In this document: positions 53,835 to 64,000 of the stretch, one piece after another
Layout: every line of letters starts with the position of its first letter
Numbering within the stretch: position 1 is the first letter of the stretch
NCBI GenBank assembly: GCA_016748015.1
Contig: JAAOMT010000512.1
Location: 398,180 to 462,179 of the forward strand
DNA length: 64,000 bases
Origin: Geosiphon pyriformis
Lineage: Eukaryota; Glomeromycota; Glomeromycetes; Archaeosporales; Geosiphonaceae
Direction: 5' to 3'
Notes under the pieces: model-generated
What the model saw: only the letters and a program-made list of their open reading frames with translations
The model's database searches: none
What the model was told of the DNA's origin: nothing
Program-made: the position numbers and the translations under genes

Positions 53835-56800
53835 TTAGAATTTTTCTTCATTTTTTTATATTTATATAATTTTTTTTCAAGTAAATTTTGGTTTTTTATA
53901 TTAAAATTTTTTTGTTAATTGCTCTTTAAATTTAAATACTTTTTTTAATGCTTTATATGTTTTTGTAATTATAATTATAACAGGTAAAAATTTTTTGAAT
54001 TTTTTTTTTAAGTTATTTAATTGTATTGATATTAATTTGAGTATTGATTAAAATTATATCTACAATTTTATTATTATCAAAAATATTTTTAATTACTAAT
54101 AATTTATTAATTATTATAGTATAACCTTTGAAATTTTTGACCAATTGTTATGTATTTGATAATAAATTGTTAAATATATTTATAGCAATTAATAATTTAG
54201 ATTTTTAATTTCTATTTTTTGTTAATAATTTTAAATTATAATAAGTATTACTTAAAATTATAATTTAACAACATAATTAATTACTTGTTTTATTTTTAAA
54301 AAATAAATTAATATTAAATAAAATTATATAATATATAATAATAATAATAATACTGTATATATTATATTACTTAACTATTTAATATTAATTTTTTGTTTAA
54401 ATTGATATAAAATATGTTAATAATATAAATACTTATATTTGTCTTTGAAAAATTTAATAATGCCAACATTTATTGATTAAAAATAGTGCAAAATAATATT
54501 AATTAATTGAATTAAATTTTTTTTAATTTAAGTATAATAAGAAATTATATTATTAATCAAAAGTAATATATGCAGATTTTGAATTCAAAAACCTTTATTT
54601 ATATATTTAAGTTATGTTTTTTATAAATTTAAGTATATATATGCTTTGGAATTAAATTTGTAAATTATAAATAGATTAAAAGTATTAATTTTTTTAAAAC
54701 ATTTTAAATTTTTTGTATATACAATTATTAAAAATTGTAATTTGTAAAATTTAATTGAATTTATAGCAAAAAAAAATTGTAATCTAAGATTTATTCTATA
54801 AAAAACCCAATTAATTTAATATAATAATAATATATAATAATAATAATTAGTAAATATAATATACTAATTTTTTTTATATTTTAATATTTTACAAGTATTT
54901 AATTTGGTTTTATTAGCATTATATATATTAATAAGATTAAATTTAGATATAATAATTTTTAATTTTTTAATTTTTTTAATAAACTTTTAGTTAATATACT
55001 TTCTATTTTCCTATAAAATTGATAAATATGTAACTGATTTTATTTTTTGAATTTTTAAACTTATTTATTTGAAAATTGTATTTTATTTTCGTGCATATTA
55101 AAAAGTTTGGCAAATTTTTTTTTCTTTTTAATTAGTTAATTATTAAATTTAATAGTAACTGCAGTTATTTGTTCTACTTAATAACTTAAAGTTTGGTTTA
55201 ATAATAGAAATTTAATATTTTTGTGTTAAATAAATCTTTTTAAGATTTTATTAATTTTAATATTCAATCACTTTATATGTTTTTTGATTATCTTAAAAAT
55301 AATTGGACAAGAAATATAAAGTTTTAGATATTTATAATTAAAATAAGCTACAATATTATTATGTTTTATGCCATAATAATTTTTAGAATATTGATAAATT
55401 TTTTTATAAAAAGTATTATTAACTGCTGCTTATTTTTGTTTTTTGAATAAAAATTCTAATATTGTAATAATTTGACAAGTTTATTAAAAATGTGTCTATA
55501 ATAATAATATTAAATTTAATTTTAGCAAGCCTAAATTAAAATACAATAGAAACTAAGTAACTTTATATGAAAATAAACAAAATTAAAAAGAATAAGTTCA
55601 ATATAAATTAATTTAAAAAATCAATTCAATATATTTTAACTTTTTTTCCAATTATTAATTAAAATTTAACACATGATATTTGTTCTTATATAAAGATAAA
55701 TTTCGAATAAATATTTAATAAAATTATGTTTTTGTTTTTTTATAGATTGTTTTTATATAAAAAAAAATTGTTAATTAATTAATTAATTTTATAAAAAAAT
55801 GTTTTTTGTAAGAAGTAATTTTTTTATTTGACTGTATTAATTAAATTAATTATTAATAAATTATTTTAAATCAAATATGACAATAAATTTAAAAAACTAT
55901 TTATGTATTTATCAAATTTTTAAATAAAAGACAATATTTATTAAAATATAATTAATACCAAAAAAAATTTTCTAAAATTATTTATAAAAAAAATTTTTTT
56001 TGTTTAAATAAAGTATTTTTAAATAAATAATATTTATTAATTATTAAGATATTAATTAAATTAAATAATATAAAATTACATTTTTAGTTTTTATAATAAA
56101 TAATAAATATAGTTTATTTATAATTTTTAAATTTAAATTTATTTGTTAATATTTATTAATAAAATTAAAAATTAAAAATTAAAAATTATTTTTTATGTTT
56201 AATTAAGTCAATTTTTTTAAATTTATTTATTTTAGGCAAAAATATTAAGAATTAAAGTTTTAAGATTGAATTTATTAATTTTTTATAATATAAATTTGCA
56301 ATATTTTATTAATAATATTTATAGAAAAAAAAAATATAAAAAGATTTAATAAAAATTAAAAATTGGTTAAAATATTAAAAAAAGTTTTTTTATTTAAGAG
56401 CCAAAATAGTCAAAAATAATATTAACAAAAATATAAATAGTGTCTTTAGAAGTATTATAAATTAAAATTTTTAATAAAATAGTTAAGTCTGGTTTAAAAA
56501 TTAAGATTTGGTTTTTAATTTTATATTTAATTTTAAAAAAATAAGTTTTAAATAATAAATAATAAATTAGATAATTAATTAATAAATTTATTTATTATAT
56601 TTTATATATATATAATTAAATCGAAGATTATTATTTTTAATAAATTTAAAACTTTAAAATTTTTTTTAACAATTAATTATTATATTAAAAAATTGATTTT
56701 GTAATTTTAACAGTTAATATATAATAAATTTTAGTTTTATTATGTAAATAAAATTCTAATTTTTCTTATAACTTTAATTATAAATAATTTTGAAAAAAAC

Positions 56801-58104
56801 CTTTTTTTTTGTAAATTTAATTTTTTGTTAAAAATAGCAGCATACTAACAAGTAATATTATATAATTTTTTTATATTTAAATATATTAACTTATTTGTAT
56901 TTATTAAAAAAAATATTTTTTTTTTTACAAACAAAATATGATGTTTATTTTATTTTTTTTATATTATTTAAGTTTATACAATAATTAAAAATAAATTTGA
57001 AATTTTGATAAAAAATATTTGTTTTAATAAATTGTATTTATTAAAAGTATTAAAACGTTAACCTATTATTTTTGATATATTTTTTGAAAAAAGTAATTTT
57101 TTTTTTATATATTTTGTATAATACTGTTTTTAGTCTTAACACTATTATTTTAATAAAATTTGTGGCAAATTTTTATTAATAATAATAACAATAATAACAA
57201 TAATAATAATAATAATAATAATTTTTGTTATTTAGTTTAAATATTAGATGTTGCAAAAAATGTATTTGATTTTGCACAAAAAAAAAATTTCCAATAAAAA
57301 AGATTTAATTTTAGATTTACTTTGATTTATTAAAAAAATAAATTTGAATTTAAAAATCAGGTTAATTGATCAAAAAAAAAGGTGAAACCAGGCCGAATGA
57401 TTCATTCAAATCGTGCATAAAAGTAACAATTCGGAAGCATATAACCCGAACCGCATATCTCAATCCTTTTAATGAATGATTAGCTGAACATGGAAATTTT
57501 GACCTATGGTTGAAAACCGGGGCAGCATTATGTTGTAAACTGGTAGCACGACTTTTGTTTAATACATAATTAATATTTGAAGAAAGTACCTAATGTAAGG
57601 TATGGGTAAAAACCTTCAGCCACTTTTTAAACTTTATTATTATTATTATTATTATTTATTATTTATTATTTATTATTATTTATTATTTATTATTTATTAT
57701 TTATTATTATCATCATTTTTAAAAGGAAAAACCTGTTTTCAAAGAACAACAATAAAGAATATATTTTAACAACGATCATTTGAATTGTCTATGATTACCA
57801 AGACCCATTTAAATAAATGAAATTATATCGTGGTTTTCAGTTTCGGTAAGAGTAAGTTACTTGGCACTGTTTATTTATAATATTATAAGATGTCAATGAT
57901 GATGATTATGATGATGATTTACCGAGAAACGACTTGAAGAGTGTTTATAGTAAAGCCTTTTGAATCACGGAATTCTTTTCCTTCATAGGGAAAGAGTTTC
58001 GAAACTGAATGAAAATTAAATTAGATGCAAAAAAAGAAAGTAAACTAAAACCAAAAAGAAACGATAAAAAGGAAAAAGATTGTTTTCGGGACAAAAGAAA
58101 TATA

Positions 58105-58106
<2 letters not shown>

Positions 58107-58156
<50 letters not shown>

Positions 58157-58157
58157 A
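58107..58157 (+). repeat. GAAA microsatellite
   Basis: About twelve GAAA units. They produce the spurious Lys/Glu-Arg frame at 58009-58218. Confidence 0.9.
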
Positions 58158-58473
58158 AAATAAAAAGAAAGGACAAAAACGTTTTAAAAAAAATAAATTT
58201 TTTAAGGTTCTGGAATAATAGTCTCCTTTTTTTTACTAGTATTATTTTATTTATGAGAAAAAAACTTTATTTTTTTCAAAATAAAAATAAAATAAAATAA
58301 AATAAAAATCTAATAAAATAAAATAGAATAAAATAAAAAAAATCCAATACAAATAAAAAATGGTGATATAATATAAAAAAAATTCCGAAAAGCATTTTTT
58401 TTTTAAAAAAAGATACTTTGTTGTTGGATAAATAGGGTTTTTTTTTGTTTTCTTTATTCTATGATTGCATTGA

Positions 58474-58474
<1 letters not shown>

Positions 58475-58526
<52 letters not shown>
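58475..58526 (+). repeat. A52 homopolymer
   Basis: Uninterrupted run of 52 A, the longest homopolymer in the window. Its exact length is unreliable in any assembly. Confidence 0.9.
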
Positions 58527-58529
<3 letters not shown>

Positions 58530-60281
58530 CAATCCATCAAATGACAATAGGATAACTTATAGGATCGGCCTTTTTCTTTTCTTAAAGCTTGTGAAAATGC
58601 GGGAATCATGTTTCGGAATTTGGGAAATGGGTGGTTAGGGTTTTAATACTGTAACCTGAATATTTCATTTTAAAAATAATGATTTATTATCTATATGTGT
58701 GCTATTTATGCATATATTTATTTATGTATATTTTAAAATATTTCGTATTGTAAAAAATAAATTTTTTTTTCCGAAAATATTAAATCTGAATTTTGTCAAA
58801 CACTGTAAAGTCTTGAATCATTCTCACGCTTATTCATTCTAAAATCTTTGAAAGTGGAAAAAAAAATTTATTGAGCCCACAATAATAAAAAAAAGCCTAA
58901 TTTTGATTCATCAAATCAAAAATATCTTTTAATTTTACACAAAAAATCCATTCAACATAGTACTCACACACACAAGATTTCTCTTTCTCATACACAAAAA
59001 ACCATTCAGAAGAGAAACTATTTCCAATTTTCTTGAACTCTTTGAGACAAATCACTTAAAATTCTTTCTTTTTCTTTTTCTTTTTCTTCTTATTCCTTTT
59101 CATACAATCTGAATTACACCACACCATATCACACTTACATACAATCAAGACTTTGAAAATAATTGTTAAAAAATAAGAGAATAACGAGAATGATTAATTA
59201 AAGCCGTGTGTATTTTTGTGTGTGTTTGTGTATATATGTGTGTATGTACGTGCGTTCGTGTGTTTCGACGTGTGTATATGTACGTACAGACGAGTGACAC
59301 GATTTTTTCAAAAATAAAAAAAATGATAACGATTATTTTTACCCGAAAAACAAATGTCAACCAATAAGTCCTATAAATATTTCTTTTTATGACGTATTAG
59401 CATCTAGTTAATAAATTAAAAAGAATTTTTACTGGATAGAATAACATTATATCCCAGTAAAAGACTACATTGCCTACTCCCAAGTCAGTCTCTTGTTCGT
59501 GTGGCTTTCGATTTTTAATGAACCGAATTTTTAATTTCTCCCGATAATATGAATTTCAATAATAAATCTTGGACCACTATTATTTCTTTTTTAAATCATA
59601 ATCAGTACATTTTGTTAATTCTAATTGTTCAAAACAATTTTTAACACACAAGTACCAGACCATCCAATCCAATCCAATCCAATCATGCAGGCAATTTTTA
59701 CGGCGGACCATGCCTTCTTTCTTGAATATTTTTATCGTATAACATTTATTTTTATTAAAATCTTTTTGGAGACCCATTTGTGTATACATATCAAATAATA
59801 AATTAAACAAAGACGAAATGTCTTGTTATTAAAAATTAACTACGCAAATGCAATTTTAAGGTTGTTAGTATTGCTGCAATCTTTAAAAATTCTTTTTACG
59901 ATCTTTGAGAAAATCGTACTAATTTTGTGTCACCCCATTTGTACGTGCGGCAATTTTGATTTTTAATATTCGATGTTTTGACATGAAGATGATGAAGATG
60001 AAGGAAGATGAAGGAAGATGATTAGTTGTTGTTGTTGTTGTTGTTGTTGTTTTGGTTTTGTTTGATTGATGTCTATGAAGATGAAAGATGATTGCATACA
60101 TTTAGGAAAAGGTTCTTTTTTTCCAAATGACATAACATCAGCACACTTCAAAGAATGATTATTATTATGATTATTGTGATTATGATGGTTGATACACGAG
60201 ACTCACGCCACCACTAATAGAACGAAAAGTGTTTTTTTATCACATTATCCGACATAATCTATTCAAATAACTTTTTTTAAA

Positions 60282-60316
<35 letters not shown>

Positions 60317-60471
60317 CCCATAGATGATAATACCATTGAAATTTCATAATCAAAAAACAGGTTTTTCAAAATTTTGGGATTTAGTAGACACAAACAAAAT
60401 ACCATTTTTGGCAATTAAAAACTGACAAAATTTTTACCACACAGGATTTATAACTAGTAACAAACATCAAC

Positions 60472-60506
<35 letters not shown>

Positions 60507-61631
60507 AGAAAATAACCAACAAAATCAAACACTGTTTGATGATTGATGTTGATGTTAACACAGGCTTAGGATCATGATACTCCTGGAATCCAGGAAATTT
60601 ACTCGGTGGGTGAATTGTTACACTACATCATATTGAGACTAATTTAGGCAATAATAATGTGACTGACAACAAAGTTTGAAAACTGGTAAACAGTTAAGAA
60701 TGATATTAGGATTAAGTTTTGGTACTACTTTGATATGGAAGAACTTTGGTCAACTTTTTCAACTTTTTTTTTTTCTATTTTTTGCCAAGCAACAAGTTTC
60801 ATGTATAGTTTTCTTCTTTACCATCACGATGAAAATCTAAATTAAATTTGGGTTTCTCTCCTCTCTTTTTCTCTCTTCATTCTTCTAATTGAATACAATT
60901 ACACATACAGGGCTAACTACATCTACCTGAATCGAATCTACCGGCTTTTCGAATTACCTGTTTATTTTATAGGACGCAAACAAGGAAATCATCCTAGTAA
61001 AACTTTTTTTTTATGCGTAATGAAGTTTGAAATGTTATCAAATGATCAAAATGGTAATAAAAAAATGATTCTCGATTTCGGAATCCGAATCGTAGATTTT
61101 TATCGTGGCCAGACTAGGGTTTGAGGCGTTTTATTAAAGTTTTAAGGCAATTCAGGCCCCGTGGGAGAATCATTGATAATGCTGATGATGATGATGATCA
61201 TCATCATTAATGGAAAGCAGTTTTACCCAAAACTCGTTTTTGGCATCATCATCAACGAGGAAAGAGAAGGTTGATTCATTTTTGTTAGGGCTGAGCATAT
61301 CAAAATGATTAACTGTCAAAAGGGTTAAGATTAAATTTCCCAATGATCATTTTTGAACATTTGAGAAAGATGGTAAAGTTGGACAATTAAAATTATAATA
61401 ATAATAATAATAATAATAATGAAGCAAAAGGGGATTCATGATGTAATTTCTTGAGGATTGATTTTTAAAATCGGGTCAAATATATCATCCCATTCTCTTC
61501 ACTTTTTTGATTTCCGATTTCAAAGAAAGAAAATAAAAAGCGTTCTATGAGAAAAATCTTTTTTTAAATGTCGTAAGCATCATCACGATATTTTCCAAAA
61601 TTATAATCAGTATTATTATCATTATTATTAA

Positions 61632-61671
<40 letters not shown>

Positions 61672-61808
61672 TAATGGATTTCTAATTTTGCGGATATTTT
61701 CTATCTTAGGATTTGATATCACAAGGTCATTTGATCTAAGGTTTTCCAGGGTCCTACAACAACAACAACAGATGTAAACTATAAATATCCCAAAAAGAAT
61801 GGATATGA

Positions 61809-61839
<31 letters not shown>

Positions 61840-63277
61840 GTGTGTGTGTGTGTAATTCCATTACATGTATGGAAAGAAATTTGGGAAATGTAGCACCTGT
61901 TATATATGAATGAAAAGATATCAAAAACTCGAAAATCGGATTTTGATTCAGGATCAAGATCAGAGAGAGAGAAAGGAAAAGGAAAAGAAAAAGAAAAAAG
62001 GAAAAAGAAGAACGGTAAAACCATAAAAAAACTCCCAATTCATTCAATCAATCAATCAATCAATCAATTCTCTTATCTTTATTCGGAATTTTTAAAACCA
62101 TCCATAATAATCGAGTTAAAAAAGATTTGATTTAGATTTTAACTTTTTAGATCTTCGGATCCAACTTTTAATGTTCCATGACATCTTAATGAGTTTATTT
62201 TCAAAGTTAAGCCTAGATTGCATTTTATTATTATTATTATTAAAAACATTATTCATTCAGTTCTTTATCTTTTAATTCGTTCTCTTTAGACCCCCTAGCT
62301 TATTTCCTTTCCTTTCCTTTCCTTTTCCTTTTCCTTTTCTTCCTTCTCATCATTAATGGTAATTCCAGCCCTTTGACATGACCGAGATACATGATTACAC
62401 ATTCATTACATGTACATTTATCATTTCACATTCAATGATACGTGGGAGAGATGCCCCAAAAATCAAAAAAGAATTTAATTAAATATTTTTTTAACCAAGC
62501 CATTGATAGTATCAACTTAAACTTTAAAATAAAATAAAAGAAAAAAGACCAATTAAACTATATTGTCATTCATCGTTAATCCAATGACTAAAAAAGACTA
62601 AAAAAGTTTTTACCATTTTTCATCATCATCATCATCACCATCATCATCAACCTTTTTGGATTCACGAATGACCCATTTTAAAAAATAAAATAAAATAAAA
62701 TAAACTCACTTCAAAACGTGTTTTCCTGTTCCATCCATCCATGCACATGTATGTAAAGAAATACCGCCCGAACATCACATAATTTTAATTAAAAAATTCT
62801 GATTATTATTATTATTATTATTATTATATTATTATTTGATGATTGATAATGATTGAGGTTTTTAATAATTGTGAATTGTGAATTGTTTGAATTTTTGGTA
62901 ATTTTCTTTCCTTTTTTTTATTTATTTATTTATTTATTTATTTTATTATTATTATTAATTTTGATTTGATTTTGATATGATATGATTGATGCTTAATTGT
63001 GCTTGGGGCTAATTTGATTCTTGGTGAACCTTCATTTTGGCTGTTAATGGGGTAATAGATTATGTGTAAATTGATAGCAATTTTTTATTTCTCTTTTAAT
63101 GCTTCTCATTTTTCTTATTGTGATGATCGGTTCGGGTTTCTTTTTATTTTTAAAAAAAAAATAATTTCCAAGCTTTCTCTTACACGACAACAACATTTTC
63201 TCCTGAATCTTGTCTGCTTCCTTGATTGACTGAGGCACAAATCATCATTGAACCACAGTAACAAGAACAAGAACAAG

Positions 63278-63310
<33 letters not shown>

Positions 63311-64000
63311 ATAATTACAATAAATAACAACAACGACGGCAACGACGGCAACAGCAATAACAACATAATAATAATAATAATAACCATAATAATAACCATA
63401 ATAATCGACCTGAAAATTAACAAAAATTCTGTAAGTGATCGGTTTTTTTTTAAAAAAGGATGCTGGTTGCTGTTGTACCACATGTACTTGTATGTATTAC
63501 TATAGAAGGTACTGTAAAAATCTCCTCGATGACGAAGTGCATTAAAATCTCATGATAGTTGGCGAAGGAGTAAAAGAAACTTGCGGATAAATTATGAAGA
63601 TGATTTCGTTTCTCAAAACTACCATTAATATGATAGATCTACAAACTTTACATGGGTAAACGCTTTTTTATCATCATATATTCTGATACCGAGCAAAATT
63701 TATTTTTTTATACGTATAGTAATCTTTTTTGGGACATTTTAATATCATCCTTGTTATTGTTGTTGTTGGTTGTTGTTGTTATTGTTGCTGCTGCTGCTGC
63801 TGCTGTTATTGAAATTGGATGTTCACCCGACCCCTATGCATTGAGAATTGTATGTAATATATTTATAGAAACATTTATATATATTTTTATTTTACATTGA
63901 GAGAAAAAGGGGAATCGGAATAAATCTAAAGATAAATATGAATATAAATATGTTTTGTTTTAATGAATATTTAAAGTTTTTTTTTTTTTTTTTTTTTTTT

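Larger units (their letters stand above)
50157..57370. other. AT desert
   Basis: More than 7 kb of near-pure A/T. It contains an A37 tract (51967-52003), a 23-bp imperfect hairpin (53774-53834) and an AAT/AAC microsatellite (57179-57222). Frames at 50388-50594 (minus) and 50789-51055 (plus) are Ile/Leu/Lys-rich and look like decayed coding or chance. No gene could be recognised. Confidence 0.6.
57371..64000. other. Microsatellite-dense region without a recognisable gene
   Basis: Composition returns to that of gene islands, but no exon with a known domain was found on either strand. More than a dozen simple repeats are present: ATT/TTTATT (57640-57708), GAAA (58107-58157), A52 (58475-58526), GTT (60025-60050), ATT (60293-60317), CAA (60475-60504), AAT (61399-61421), ATT (61626-61672), TGTATG (61808-61852), CAAT (62043-62067), CAT (62622-62650), ATT (62801-62826), TTTA (62919-62942), CAA (63279-63309), GTT/GCT (63755-63806) and a T tract reaching the window end (63977-64000). 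Frames of 60-120 residues here are translations of these repeats. It may be the regulatory or untranslated region of a gene beyond the window. Confidence 0.55.

Noticed and set aside
61754-62047. Thr-His repeat ORF on minus strand
   Set aside because: It is produced by the TGTATG microsatellite.
63248-63505. Poly-Asn / poly-Val ORFs near the right end
   Set aside because: They are translations of CAA/TAA microsatellites on either strand.

Overview
The window looks like a fungal nuclear genome, most likely an arbuscular mycorrhizal fungus (Glomeromycotina). This is inferred from five things: extreme AT richness outside genes, intron-rich genes with short introns and GTATGT/GTAAGT-like donors, a fungus-specific chitin synthase export chaperone (CHS7), a decayed protein kinase of the type that is hugely expanded in these fungi, and transposon remnants (CENP-B/Tigger-like, LINE-like ORF1) of kinds I associate with them. 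No database search was run, so the species is not determined.

Layout. 1-6.0 kb is a repeat compartment: a LINE-like ORF1 remnant (283-1033, minus), then a complete but heavily decayed Tigger/pogo element with terminal inverted repeats (2686-6026). 6.9-18.7 kb is a gene island: CDC48/p97 (minus, 9 exons), DML1/Misato (minus, 15 exons), an F-box protein (plus, single exon) and an NPC2/PG-PI transfer protein (plus, 2 exons). 18.7-24.4 kb is an AT desert. 24.4-35.3 kb is a second gene island: a four-TM membrane protein (4 exons), a single-pass membrane protein with an ectodomain of repeated Asn-Gly motifs (8 exons), and CAND1 (minus, 22 exons). 35.3-43 kb holds a broken kinase, a broken RING/TRAF-type zinc-finger gene and CHS7 (minus, 5 exons). 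44.1-57.4 kb is a second AT desert. It is interrupted by a 999-bp element with inverted repeats and an 8-bp target duplication, and that element contains a perfect copy of the Tn5/Nextera mosaic-end adapter, which is probably a library artefact. 57.4-64 kb has more ordinary composition, no recognisable gene and a very high density of microsatellites.

Functionally the intact genes are core eukaryotic genes. CDC48, CAND1 and the F-box protein all belong to ubiquitin/SCF biology. DML1 acts in mitochondrial inheritance, NPC2/PG-PI-TP in sterol or phospholipid handling, and CHS7 in delivery of chitin synthase to the cell surface. I see no evidence that these neighbours are co-regulated. Exon structures were worked out by hand from splice sites, reading phase and family conservation. 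The proposed coding lengths come out in frame: CDC48 834 aa, DML1 544 aa, CAND1 1274 aa, CHS7 324 aa, NPC2-like 176 aa, four-TM protein 187 aa, Asn-Gly-repeat protein 525 aa.
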